Assembly (NCBI GenBank): GCA_030145015.1
Contig: JAQYWI010000114.1
Coordinates: 1 to 17,601, forward strand
DNA from: Desulfobacterales bacterium
GTDB lineage: Bacteria > Desulfobacterota > Desulfobacteria > Desulfobacterales > JAHEIW01
Length of the DNA stretch: 17,601 nucleotides
Direction: 5' to 3'
Below the pieces are notes generated by a model. It saw nothing but the letters and a program-made list of their open reading frames with translations. It searched no databases and had not been told where the DNA came from. How positions within the stretch are numbered: the first letter of the stretch is position 1; the number at the start of each line of letters is the position of its first letter. Of the stretch, positions 1 through 6,855 are shown piece by piece. Made by a program: the position numbers and the translations under genes.

Positions 1-2
1 TG

Positions 3-86
3 GTTGTTCGATATGAACGCGATATTAAAATGTATCGGGCCTTCTTTCACCTTGCCTGCCTTATGATTACGCTAAATAGGTTTTGA
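3..86 (+). CDS. IS5-like transposase, C-terminal end (partial)
   Basis: The frame open from the window edge to the TGA at 84-86 encodes about 27 residues, including VVRYERDIKMYRAFFHLAC. This strongly resembles the extreme C-terminus of IS5-family (IS4-superfamily DDE) transposases, where an RxERR-like segment is followed by a short hydrophobic FxHLAC helix. The catalytic domain lies outside the window, so activity cannot be judged. The right end of the insertion sequence should lie within a few tens of bases after the stop, inside the next reading frame. Family assignment rests on this short tail only. Confidence 0.6.
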   Translation, partial: VVRYERDIKMYRAFFHLACLMITLNRF

Positions 87-646
87 AATGGCTTCTAAAG
101 GAAAGCGAGGAAAAATACAGAAGCCTATTTGAAAATTCCGGTGATGCCGTTTTTATTGTAGATATTGAAACCGGATTAATCTTAGATGCCAACCGGAGGG
201 CAGAACAGCTCACCGGACGCCCCAGGCAAGAGCTCAGTGGAATGCACCAATCCCGGCTGCATCCTGCTCAAGATGATGAATATTACAGGAAAAAATTTCA
301 AAAACACATAAAGAATGATCGAGTTTTCGATCTGGAAGCGGAGGTCGTCAAAAAAGACGGCAACGTTGTTCCTGTTTTTATTAGCTCAAATCTGATCGAT
401 CTTCATGGCAAAAAGGTCATCCAGAGGATATTCAGAGATATTTCCAAAGAGAAAATAATTTCAGATTTAAAAGGGGAGCTGGCATCCAGGAAGGTGATAA
501 GAAAGGCCAAGGCTATCATCGCAAAACATTACAAAATCAATGATAGCGATGCGATGAGGTTATTACAGCGAGAAAGTCGTTCGCAAAACCGGAAGCTTAA
601 AGAAGTAGCCCGGGCGGTTATTTCATCGAAATTTATTCTTGATTAA
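83..646 (+). CDS. PAS-ANTAR putative RNA-binding response regulator, probably 5'-truncated
   Basis: The 187-residue product has a PAS sensor domain at about residues 6-120 (ESEEKYRSLFENSGDAVF opening, GNVVPVFISS strand, FRDIS ending) and a C-terminal ANTAR domain at about 128-182 (ASRKVIRKAKAIIA, then SQNRKLKEVARAVI). ANTAR domains bind paired hairpins in nascent RNA and cause antitermination. The PAS domain presumably senses a small ligand or redox state. The only start is a TTG at 83, four bases after an in-frame TAG and overlapping the stop of the transposase tail. No Shine-Dalgarno sequence is visible. Homologous PAS proteins normally carry more sequence before ESEEKYR, so the insertion probably removed the original 5' end and any upstream sensor domains. 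It may still be translated by coupling to the transposase stop. Domain call is good; start is poor. Confidence 0.75.
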   Translation: MKWLLKESEEKYRSLFENSGDAVFIVDIETGLILDANRRAEQLTGRPRQELSGMHQSRLHPAQDDEYYRKKFQKHIKNDRVFDLEAEVVKKDGNVVPVFISSNLIDLHGKKVIQRIFRDISKEKIISDLKGELASRKVIRKAKAIIAKHYKINDSDAMRLLQRESRSQNRKLKEVARAVISSKFILD

Positions 647-655
647 GATGTTTTA

Positions 656-685
656 TTGACTTTTATTTTAATGCTGAGCTATAAA
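656..685 (+). promoter_or_regulatory. sigma70-type promoter for the leader RNA
   Basis: TTGACT at 656-661 and TATAAA at 680-685 are separated by 18 bp, close to the sigma70 consensus. The expected start is around 691-694, just before the structured segment. It lies about ten bases after the PAS-ANTAR stop codon. Confidence 0.55.
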
Positions 686-691
686 AAAATA

Positions 692-928
692 TGGTACTCT
701 AAGTCCAGGAAAGCCAAAAAGGTTTGCGGCAGGTATCGACAGGGTTCATGATTGACCCGCCCTAATCGTGGGGACTAATTATCGTAAAATTAACCTTTAA
801 GATTACTCTAAGTCTGCTCTGTTGGCTCGCCCAGCGGGAATAAGCAGAGGGCCGGTAATCACAAAGGAAGGTTTCAAAAGGCCTTCAAAGGACACCATGG
901 CTGTGTCCCTTGGGGGTCTTTTTATTTT
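692..928 (+). ncRNA. structured leader or small RNA with terminator, unknown class
   Basis: Between the promoter and the BTAD gene lie about 235 bases with nested pairing. GATTAC (801-806) pairs with GTAATC (855-860), enclosing TCTGCT (813-818) paired with AGCAGA (843-848). Upstream, AGTCC (702-706) can pair with GGACT (772-776), and GGGT (742-745) with ACCC (755-758). The 11-mer TACTCTAAGTC occurs twice, at 695-705 and 804-814, which suggests a duplicated module. The segment ends in the intrinsic terminator at 881-928. GAAGG (867-871) can pair with CCTTC (882-886), which is also needed for the terminator base, so an antiterminator/terminator switch is possible. It resembles no riboswitch class I know by sequence. 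It could be an attenuated leader of the downstream activator or an independent small RNA of about 230 nt. An ANTAR protein is encoded next door, but its expected twin hexaloop hairpins were not clearly found. Confidence 0.5.
881..928 (+). terminator. intrinsic terminator in the BTAD gene leader
   Basis: The upper stem AAGGACAC (888-895) pairs with GTGTCC-TT (903-911, one bulged C). The lower stem CCTTC (882-886) pairs with GGGGG (912-916). The stem is followed at once by TCTTTTTATTTT. It lies about 68 bp before the BTAD start codon, so it either ends a small RNA or attenuates the regulator gene. Confidence 0.75.
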
Positions 929-995
929 GAGATAGCCACTTTTTCGCGAAAGCTGGATTCTAACTTCGAAAACCCCCATAGGAGGGAGGGAACAA

Positions 996-1904
996 ATGGA
1001 TCCTCTGAGGATTTATTTATTGGGGACTGCTCGCATAAGCCACAATCAATGCTTTGAGAAAACCACTATAGGCCGCGGAATTATGAAGCTGCTCGCTTAC
1101 CTGGTACTTTTTCGCGAACAAAACCATGCCAGGGAGTATGTGGCTGGTCTTTTCTGGGGTGATTCCAACGAGGATCGGGCGCACAGTTGTCTGAGAACCG
1201 CCCTCTGGCGACTGCGCAGGGTCCTGGAACCACAAGGGGTTCCCAGAGGTGTGTATCTGCTAACCACAGCTGCGGGAGAAATAGGTTTCAATAAGGAGAG
1301 TAACTACTGGCTCGATGTCGAGCAGCTTGAAAGTCATGCTGCACGAATCCTGAAAAAACCCTGCCACGCTCTGGAGGACAATGAAGTTCGTGAAATTGAG
1401 AAGATCTTGAAACTATACGCCGGTGATCTGTTGGAAGGTTATTATGAAGACTGGGCTTTTAATGAGCGCGAGAGGCTACGTTCGCTTTACCTGAAAAGCC
1501 AGGCCCACCTCCTCGGTTATTACAGTCACAAGGGGGACTATGATAGTGCATTGGCATGCGGTCATTATATCCTCAACATGGATCCGCTGCGGGAGGAGAT
1601 CCATCGTGAGATGATGCGGCTTTACATGGAAAGCGGGAGGCGTGCGCGGGCCATTCAACAATACGAAACCATTCGCAATTTGCTCGAAGCCGAGCTAAGA
1701 GTACCGCCGATGGAGGAAACCCGGCTTCTGCGTAATCAGATAGTCGAAAGGAGCGCCCTTCAACCTGCTCATTCCTGTTTTCAGGGGAATGATACCCCTC
1801 ACCAGACCTTGCAACAGATTTACGAAGCTCTGAGAGATCTTGACAAGGTAGGAAAAAAACTCGGACGGACGGCCGCACGCCTCGAAAAATTCATCGATCA
1901 TTAA
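996..1904 (+). CDS. SARP/BTAD-family transcriptional activator
   Basis: The 302-residue protein has an OmpR-like winged-helix DNA-binding domain at about residues 1-100 (LRIYLLGTARIS opening, HSCLRTALWRLRRVLEP recognition region, YLLTTAAGEIGFN wing) and a bacterial transcriptional activator (BTAD) helical-repeat domain at about 105-250 (YAGDLLEGYYEDWAFNERE, then DYDSALACGHYILNMDPLRE and RARAIQQYETIRNLLEAEL). This is the architecture of SARP regulators such as AfsR and DnrI, without an NB-ARC ATPase. The last 45 residues are poorly conserved and helical. The ATG has a strong ribosome site (AGGAGGG at 980-986). Expression is probably controlled by the leader and terminator upstream. Its likely target is the 11-bp repeat promoter 235 bp downstream. 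SARP proteins recruit RNA polymerase by binding direct repeats spaced one helical turn next to the -10 box. Confidence 0.9.
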   Translation: MDPLRIYLLGTARISHNQCFEKTTIGRGIMKLLAYLVLFREQNHAREYVAGLFWGDSNEDRAHSCLRTALWRLRRVLEPQGVPRGVYLLTTAAGEIGFNKESNYWLDVEQLESHAARILKKPCHALEDNEVREIEKILKLYAGDLLEGYYEDWAFNERERLRSLYLKSQAHLLGYYSHKGDYDSALACGHYILNMDPLREEIHREMMRLYMESGRRARAIQQYETIRNLLEAELRVPPMEETRLLRNQIVERSALQPAHSCFQGNDTPHQTLQQIYEALRDLDKVGKKLGRTAARLEKFIDH

Positions 1905-2139
1905 TGGTTGTGGGAAAACGCTGATTTTTTCCGCCGGTAACCGCCGCATAGATTCCGACTTAAGCTCCTTTCAGTGGACAGGATCCCCCCTAATATCTTA
2001 ATTCTCCAATTCATAAGTCGGAGTGACCTGCTCTTATTGGCATGCTCCAGCACTGAGAGGACGGGGCAACCTACAAATCCTGTTTATTTTCTCTCTTACT
2101 CCAAATCCGCACAACCGAAAAAAAATAAAAAAAATGTCT
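1905..2139 (+). other. noncoding spacer with a long-range inverted repeat
   Basis: No gene is apparent. TCCGACTTA (1954-1962) and TAAGTCGGA (2014-2022) form a perfect 9-bp inverted repeat around a 51-nt loop. The run CAGTGGACAGGATCCCCCC (1972-1990) recalls termini of IS3-type elements, so this may be an insertion scar, but no transposase remnant is visible. A run of A residues (2118-2134) precedes the operator repeats, as is common for activator-dependent promoters. Confidence 0.4.
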
Positions 2140-2194
2140 GGTGACCTGTGGGTGACGCATCGTTGACGCCTGGGTGATTGCGGTATCATATAAT
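2140..2194 (+). promoter_or_regulatory. SARP-type operator: four 11-bp direct repeats plus TATAAT
   Basis: Four units begin at 2140, 2151, 2162 and 2173, exactly 11 bp apart: GGTGACCTGTG, GGTGACGCATC, GTTGACGCCTG and GGTGATTGCGG. The shared core is GKTGAY. A perfect -10 box TATAAT lies at 2189-2194, 8 to 9 bp after the last core heptamer. There is no normally spaced -35 box; the TTGACG of the third unit is 20 bp from the -10, too far for unaided sigma70. Known SARP promoters (AfsR, ActII-ORF4, DnrI) have heptamer direct repeats with 4-bp spacers ending about 8 bp before the -10. The match, next to a SARP/BTAD gene, makes this its probable binding site. Transcription should start near 2201. 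Confidence 0.8.
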
Positions 2195-2227
2195 TTAAAT
2201 AAATACCATCCCGCAGGAATCGTTAAG

Positions 2228-2458
2228 GTGGGATCAGATTTGCGAGGACATAAGATAATCAATTCAAAATCATTTTGCAAAGATACGCATTCCTTTATTC
2301 TCCGATTTTGGTCCGAACCGAGAGAATCTGGCGGGGCAACACCGCTATGGCGAGGGGAGGTCGAACATGTCCCTACCGGTAAACGTATTTATTTTAAAAA
2401 CTTTGATGAACTGGAACAATTCCTGGCGCCTTATCTGCCGGTAATGCCAAGCCGTTAA
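2228..2458 (+). CDS. small conserved hypothetical protein
   Basis: This encodes a protein of about 76 residues. Its conserved part is HSFILRFWSEPRESG, then WRGEVEHVPTGKRIYFK, then a C-terminal FDELEQFLAPYLP helix. I recognise this as a type of short hypothetical protein found widely in Desulfobacterota and Chloroflexi, but it has no known function. The frame stays open back to a GTG at 2174, but that codon lies inside the operator and upstream of the expected transcription start, so it cannot be used. GTG 2228 follows AGGAA at 2215-2219. TTG 2240 follows GGTGGGA and is an equally possible start. It is the first gene under the SARP-type promoter, 72 bp before the secreted DUF1554 gene and probably cotranscribed with it. 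It could be an accessory or regulatory partner of that protein; this is inference. Confidence 0.7.
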   Translation: MGSDLRGHKIINSKSFCKDTHSFILRFWSEPRESGGATPLWRGEVEHVPTGKRIYFKNFDELEQFLAPYLPVMPSR

Positions 2459-2530
2459 GGAGGTGATGCTGGACTATCGAAAAGATATGCCAACAATAAC
2501 CCTAATAAAACAGAATGAGGAGGTAGAAAG

Positions 2531-3319
2531 ATGAAACTATCAAGAGACACAAATTGGTTTATTCAGTTAATTTGGTTGATTTTGATTATTTTACTCTTAC
2601 CCTTAGCCTCTCAGGCTTCAGACAGTACGATATGTGATGGTACTGCCGGAGCAGCGTACGGGCTCTGCACGGCGTATTGTGAAGCAATGGACTGCGAGAG
2701 CGATAACCCACAAGCATCAGAAATCGCATGCGAACGTGTATATAGCAACTACTCAAAAATTACAGGAGGCGTCCCACCATGCGCTGTCACTGAAATGATC
2801 GTATTTGTAACCAGTACGAGTTATGATGGTCTCTTGGGAGGCCTATACGGTGCTGATCTGAAGTGCCAAACCCAGGCTGTGGCAGCCGGGTTGCCTGGGA
2901 CATATAAGGCATGGCTGTCTGATTCAACGACAGATGCCAACCAAAGGTTGGCACACAGCACACTTCCATACGTTACGGTAGACGGTGTGAGAATAGCTGA
3001 CAATTGGGATGATTTAGTCGGATCGGGGGGCGAAATCGAAAACACGTTAAACATAACGGAATACGGAGTTGAAGTCTCCGCTGGAGCTTCTGTTTGGACG
3101 GCTACGGCCTATGCGGGGAATAAAACAGGGTGTGACCCTGCTATATGCGGAGGGTTTTGCGAGGACTGGACAGATTCAACAAGCGGAATTGCCATGGTCG
3201 GTAACCCTCATGAGATCAATCGGCAGTGGACAGAAGCCTTGACATGGGATTGGTTGCCCGGCTATATACCAGCACAAAGTTGTTCCAGTCTTCAACATTT
3301 GTATTGCTTTCAGCAATAA
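2531..3319 (+). CDS. secreted Cys-rich DUF1554 domain protein
   Basis: The 262-residue precursor has an N-terminal signal peptide: a basic start, a long hydrophobic segment WLILIILLLPLA, and probable cleavage after ASQA near residue 29. Next comes a Cys-rich module at about 34-84 (GLCTAYCEAMDC, QASEIACERV, PPC), a motif common in exported proteins of Deltaproteobacteria. The rest (about 90-262) matches DUF1554: VFVTSTSYDGLLGGLYGAD, KCQ, AGLPGTYKAWLSDS, VTVDGVRIADNWDDL, a Trp-Thr strand and the closing LYCFQQ. DUF1554 proteins are known from Leptospira and myxobacteria, are extracellular or surface-located, and have no proven activity. The many Cys pairs suggest disulfides formed outside the cytoplasm. 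A good ribosome site (GAGGAGGT) precedes the ATG. It shares an operon with the small protein upstream and ends at an intrinsic terminator. Confidence 0.85.
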   Translation: MKLSRDTNWFIQLIWLILIILLLPLASQASDSTICDGTAGAAYGLCTAYCEAMDCESDNPQASEIACERVYSNYSKITGGVPPCAVTEMIVFVTSTSYDGLLGGLYGADLKCQTQAVAAGLPGTYKAWLSDSTTDANQRLAHSTLPYVTVDGVRIADNWDDLVGSGGEIENTLNITEYGVEVSAGASVWTATAYAGNKTGCDPAICGGFCEDWTDSTSGIAMVGNPHEINRQWTEALTWDWLPGYIPAQSCSSLQHLYCFQQ

Positions 3320-3390
3320 GGCCAAGAACATATTGCTTAATGAGGAGGTAGGAGGCAAATTCTTAAATTACTTTTGGTGCATTTAGTTTG

Positions 3391-3420
3391 GGCAGAGTCA
3401 GCAAATGGCTCTGCCTTTTC
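3391..3420 (+). terminator. intrinsic terminator after the DUF1554 gene
   Basis: GGCAGAGTCA (3391-3400) pairs over 10 bp, with one GU pair, with TGGCTCTGCC (3406-3415) across a GCAAA loop. CCTTTTC follows. It closes the SARP-controlled operon 72 bp after its last stop codon. Confidence 0.85.
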
Positions 3421-3812
3421 ATATTTCCTCTCACGCCCAAATTTATAATCGGTTTAATTAAATGCCGATCAAATTTTTATTGACGATTGTATATTCGTAT
3501 AAGCAATCTACACTTTCGCTGAATTGTGGACTTCGGCTATAAATAAAATCCTGCTAATCCTGATTGATTTCATCAGCTAATCCAAAAGAAATGACACAAG
3601 AGAAATTTTAGATTAGTCTAATTTCAACAAGAACCCGGCAATTCATTTAACGAGCTGCACTAACGAAATTCATCCCAAATCTATCCCTTCTTTTCCAAGC
3701 AGACCCTCGCTTCAGATAGTACTCAATTTTCAAATTCCAGATGCGAATCCAATTCCAACCTATACCTGCCTGCGCAACTTCCCCCGAACAAACACCAAAA
3801 AGGACACCCACC
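3421..3812. other. AT-rich noncoding stretch
   Basis: About 390 bases with no supported gene. It contains TTGACG at 3480-3485 with nearby TATAAG, but the spacing is poor. Reading frames extending into this part from the next gene have low-complexity, unlikely residue content, so the spacer is treated as noncoding leader. Confidence 0.5.
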
Positions 3813-4220
3813 ATGAAACGACCACTCAAAATGAGAACCCCTGATCACACCCGACTCAATCTTAACCAGGAAAAATACTACCGCCCATTCATTGATGGAT
3901 ATATCAAAATCCTGCAATCAAATCTCAAACAGGTTAAACACATTGGTCACAATTACAGCTACACGACATATACCTGCGGGGAACCCCATGATCGGCGAAA
4001 TCCCAATTGGAAACCATTCCGGTTTCTATGGGATTATTGCGAGTGGACCGGTTATGATTTCTTTGTTGCCCGGGATATCATATTTGAGAGGCTTGGTCGT
4101 AAACTGATTTGTGAATGTGAAATGTTTAGGGATGATAAAAAGCGCCGGCGTATGGAATTGGAGAAGATGTTTGGTGTGGATTTTGGTGGACCGGGAGAAA
4201 GGGGATTGGAGTTGGTTTAG
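3813..4220 (+). CDS. hypothetical protein, unrecognised
   Basis: Starting at ATG 3813, after AAAAAGGA at 3797-3803, the product is 135 residues, rich in basic and aromatic amino acids. Its central part (NPNWKPFRFLWDYCEWTGYD) has many Trp and Tyr residues, followed by a helical section with RLGRKL and a strongly basic KKRRRMELEKMFG stretch. It has no signal peptide or membrane segment. The frame is open 72 bases further upstream, but that extension is Pro- and Thr-rich and has no ribosome site. I do not recognise a family. It could be a phage- or island-type accessory protein. It stands alone between a terminator and convergent minus-strand genes. Confidence 0.55.
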   Translation: MKRPLKMRTPDHTRLNLNQEKYYRPFIDGYIKILQSNLKQVKHIGHNYSYTTYTCGEPHDRRNPNWKPFRFLWDYCEWTGYDFFVARDIIFERLGRKLICECEMFRDDKKRRRMELEKMFGVDFGGPGERGLELV

Positions 4221-4262
4221 TTTGTTGTTCGGTCTGCTTTATTGAAGAGGGTGCCTGTGTGT

Positions 4263-4362
4263 ATTGCGTTTGTTAATATTAAACTAAACTTTAGAATTTC
4301 ACGGTATGGACTTATAGCCGTAATCTCTAATTTGCCCCGATTGGATATTGCGTTTGCTAATA
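4263..4362. repeat. pair of 16-bp direct repeats
   Basis: ATTGCGTTTGTTAATA (4263-4278) and ATTGCGTTTGCTAATA (4347-4362) differ at one base and lie 84 bp apart in the AT-rich gap between converging genes. Their role is unknown; a small duplication or binding-site pair is possible. Confidence 0.5.
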
Positions 4363-4418
4363 CAACAGATCGACCAAACAAACGCCTTCCGTTATGTGTT
4401 AACTTGACGATTTACCGA

Positions 4419-5186
4419 CTATTGGTTACGCCCGGCCATAACCCCGCCGTCCACATTCCAAATCGCACCGGTTACCCAACTTGCATCGGCCGAGAGCAGG
4501 AATACGATCACCGATGCCACATCAATAGGATTTCCGATCCGGCCAATTGGATGAAAATCATTGAAGGCTTGTAGGGCCTCGTGAACCTCGTCGGGTTTGA
4601 TGAAGGTGCCGTAGATTGGAGTCTCCACCACGGCGGGAGCCACTGCGTTGACACGTATGCCATATTCCGCCAGTTCCATCGCCAGATGCTGAGTCAAGGA
4701 GTGCAGGCCAGCTTTGGCCATCGAGTAGGCCGACGAGGGTGTGGCTTTAATTGCCTGATGAGCCCACATGGAGCCTACGTTAACCACTGCCCCTCCGCCG
4801 TTCGCTGCCATGTTCTTCGCCACCTGCTGGGTCACAAAGAAAGTGGCCTTGTTAAGATCCATGTAGGCATCATAGTCCTCGCTCGTGTGCTCCAAAAAGG
4901 CCTTGGGGGAGAAAACACCCGCAGCGTTGACAAGACACTTCACATCCTTCATTTCATCACCGATGTAACGAATCAATCGATCGACATCTTCTTTGCGCGT
5001 GAGGTCGCATCGGAAAGTGCTTGTACTGCCAGGGGTATCAAGCGTTTCGCGTGCCGCATCCAGTTTCTGTTGCCGGCGACCGACCAGGGTCACAGAGGCG
5101 CCCGATTCTACCAGTAACCTACCAGCCTCCAGACCCATTCCACTGCTGCCCCCGACGATCAGTGCTTGCTTATTCGAAAAGCTCAT
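4419..5186 (-). CDS. short-chain dehydrogenase/reductase (SDR, FabG-like)
   Basis: The 255-residue protein is a complete classical SDR, a cytoplasmic NAD(P)-dependent oxidoreductase with a Rossmann fold. Visible motifs are the cofactor loop GGSSGMG (residues 12-18), NAAG (87-90), catalytic Ser139 in NVGSM, the YSMAK motif with Tyr154 and Lys158, and a typical [13 protein letters not shown]-terminal segment. Arg at the end of the second strand (VGRRQQK) suggests NADP preference. The substrate cannot be predicted. The ATG is preceded by a GGGGGAA ribosome site. Upstream on the same strand lie remnants of an old yellow enzyme and other redox proteins, so it may be a survivor of a former redox gene cluster. 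Confidence 0.95.
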   Translation of the reverse strand: MSFSNKQALIVGGSSGMGLEAGRLLVESGASVTLVGRRQQKLDAARETLDTPGSTSTFRCDLTRKEDVDRLIRYIGDEMKDVKCLVNAAGVFSPKAFLEHTSEDYDAYMDLNKATFFVTQQVAKNMAANGGGAVVNVGSMWAHQAIKATPSSAYSMAKAGLHSLTQHLAMELAEYGIRVNAVAPAVVETPIYGTFIKPDEVHEALQAFNDFHPIGRIGNPIDVASVIVFLLSADASWVTGAIWNVDGGVMAGRNQ

Positions 5187-5283
5187 CTTTTGTTCCCCCT
5201 TTATAGTCTATCAAAACTGTTTTCAGCCGCAATCTAACAGCGCAAATTAGCCGCCAACAAAAGAGATCGGCTGGATTACCCTG

Positions 5284-5423
5284 TTATGAAAGCCGGCTAA
5301 TACTTTCCAACAATGATAAAAATTGCCTGACAAGGCAGCCATATACGTTGTGAACTTCAAAACCATCAAAACCGGCCTCAACCGCTCTCTTGGCAATCTC
5401 CACAAATCCGGATTCGGTCATAG
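5284..5423 (-). pseudogene. old yellow enzyme-family flavin oxidoreductase fragment
   Basis: About 40 codons ending at the TAA (5284-5286) translate to FVEIAKRAVEAGFDGFEVH followed by NVYGCLVRQFLS. This closely matches the core FMN/NADH:flavin oxidoreductase motif in which AGFDGVEIHGAHGYLLxQFLSP is typical. A full enzyme has 350 or more residues, so this is an internal scrap. The usual HGAHGY has become HNVYGC, and the reading frame ends soon after. There is no start codon context. It lies between the SDR gene and a small conserved gene, evidence of decay by deletion. Confidence 0.65.
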
Positions 5424-5438
5424 TCCAATTAAGATCCT

Positions 5439-5681
5439 TTACAACCTTTCTAAAAAACGTTTCGCCTGATATTCGAACTCTCTGGTTTCGACATCGACTA
5501 TCCGGTGATTATCTTCGTCCACAATGGATACAGCCACATATCCACCTGCACCCTCAAATGAAATACAACATAGATTGCGTTCCTTTTCTTCCAACGCTTC
5601 TCCACCTTCACCAAAATAATCAGAGGCCCGGTGAATGATGTCCACTGGTTTTAATCTGGTTTGCTTGGTTATCCGAATCAT
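5439..5681 (-). CDS. small conserved hypothetical protein
   Basis: This is an 80-residue protein beginning MIRITKQTRLKP, with a central CCISFEGAGGYVAVSI segment and a DVETREFEYQAKRFLERL C-terminal helix. I recognise it as a short conserved hypothetical family in sulfate-reducing bacteria, with no assigned function. The segment may be a small alpha/beta fold. The start at 5681 is chosen because AAGGAA lies 7 bases upstream; the in-frame ATG two codons earlier is only one base from that site. The ATG overlaps the TGA of the DUF427 fragment by one base, which indicates former translational coupling with it. Confidence 0.7.
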   Translation of the reverse strand: MIRITKQTRLKPVDIIHRASDYFGEGGEALEEKERNLCCISFEGAGGYVAVSIVDEDNHRIVDVETREFEYQAKRFLERL

Positions 5682-5770
5682 CAGCATATTCCTTTATAGA
5701 AGGTCACATAGTTTTTAATCTCCTTGGCGGTCTCTTCGGGTTTGGGATAATACCACCGGCAGTTATATGA
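5681..5770 (-). pseudogene. DUF427 protein C-terminal fragment
   Basis: A minus-strand frame ending in TGA (5681-5683) reads RWYYPKPEETAKEIKNYVT followed by FYKGIC. This matches the C-terminal signature of DUF427 proteins (AWYYPEPKxAAxxIKxYVAFWKG). Family members have about 90-170 residues, but here the match fades before SYNC and there is no start, so only the last 25 to 30 codons remain. Its stop overlaps the ATG of the next small gene. The 5' part was probably lost in a deletion joining it to the end of the sulfite-oxidase-like gene. Confidence 0.55.
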
Positions 5771-5812
5771 CCTGCGCAGGGAACAAAATATTATCAGATG
5801 ACGTGTTACCTA

Positions 5813-6855
5813 TCAGGCAATCTGGACAGTTACAGCATGTTCTCGAACCCCATTGTTCCCATAACCTAAAACATTCCACTTAGCGTTCATAGGCTGCTGA
5901 TGTCCCTCTGTATCCGTTGCGCGTGACATAAGGGTATAGCTGCCTTTATCTTCTATCTCCCATACATACTGCCATTGCCGCTATGCAAACAACTCGTGAG
6001 GACCGATAAGTTCAACTGTGCTCCAAGTTTTACCATTGTCAACCGATACTTCAACGCTTTCAATATCCTTCTCACCACCATAGGCGGCCCCCAGTACGGT
6101 GATGATTCCTGCAGGTAGCCGATCCCCAGCCACAGGATGAGCAATGATTGACTTTAAGTTAAGACCGGTTACAACCTCTCCGGTCTGAGGCTCCTGACTC
6201 TTCTGATATATCCGGTAGGCTTGATCCATAAAAAATCCTTCAAACGACCGCTTCAATGCCATAATTTTAGCCAGCCACTTGACACAATTTGCACCGGTCC
6301 AACCGAGGGCCAATGCCCGCAAAGGATATCCGTGCTTAAGCGGTAGGGGTTCACCGTTCATTTCATAGGCAAGAAGAGTTGAAGAGATGGCCTTCTTTAA
6401 TGGAATACTGCGAATAAACTTAATTTGCGCGGATCCAAGCGGTTTATCCAGGCCTTCAAAGGCAACATGTCGCGCATTGTCTTTCAGCCCCGCTTTGTTT
6501 ACACGTCCTTAAGCCAAATCCCGCCCCAGACGGCATTTCCGACGCCTCCGATGGTCCAGGGATTCCCCCCGGCTTTATTTTCTAAAAGTGATCGGCTGTT
6601 TCCTGAACATTCCAGGGTGTTGGCGACAATGGCTTTCGGCATACGGTAGATCTGATCGAAACTGAATCTAAGAGGCCGATCCACCTCCCCTTCGATCGCC
6701 AGCTCCCAATCAGCCAGTGCAATCGGTTTTTGCGGAATTTCACCCTGGTTGCGATCAAAAAAGACCGAATTGGCCGTAATCCATGAGCGCAAGTATTCAT
6801 TCGCTGTCTCTGCGTTTAGCGGCTTTACGCTCATAACGCGCATTTTCTCTTTCAC
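5813..6855 (-). pseudogene. sulfite oxidase-family molybdopterin enzyme, broken
   Basis: The reconstructed product is about 345 residues. The N-terminal Moco domain contains NTLECSGNSRS, with Cys83 as the expected molybdenum ligand, and GGVGNAVWGGIWLKDV. It continues as NKAGLKDNARHVAFEGLDK and HGYPLRALALGWTGANCVKWL, and ends in a Moco-oxidoreductase dimerisation domain (VEVSVDNGKTWS, then YTLMSRATDTEG and WNVLGYGNNGV). Two lesions break it: loss of one base near 6500 (GTGTAAAC where a GTG-TTA-AAC type reading is expected), and an in-frame TAG at 5981-5983 at a position usually Trp. Beyond both lesions the sequence remains highly conserved, so decay is recent, or one lesion is an assembly error. 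There is no Tat signal, so it would be cytoplasmic. The start is GTG 6855 after AAGGAG. Intact relatives are sulfite-oxidase/YedY-like; substrate unknown. Confidence 0.85.

Noticed and set aside
692..928. c-di-GMP, Moco, cobalamin, glycine or TPP riboswitch
   Set aside because: None of the conserved core sequences of these classes as I know them is present.
2174..2227. GTG at 2174 as start of the small conserved gene
   Set aside because: It lies inside the fourth operator repeat and upstream of the -10 box, so it would not be in the transcript.
4581..5250. Plus-strand frames opposite the SDR gene
   Set aside because: They are complements of conserved SDR motifs with no domain of their own.
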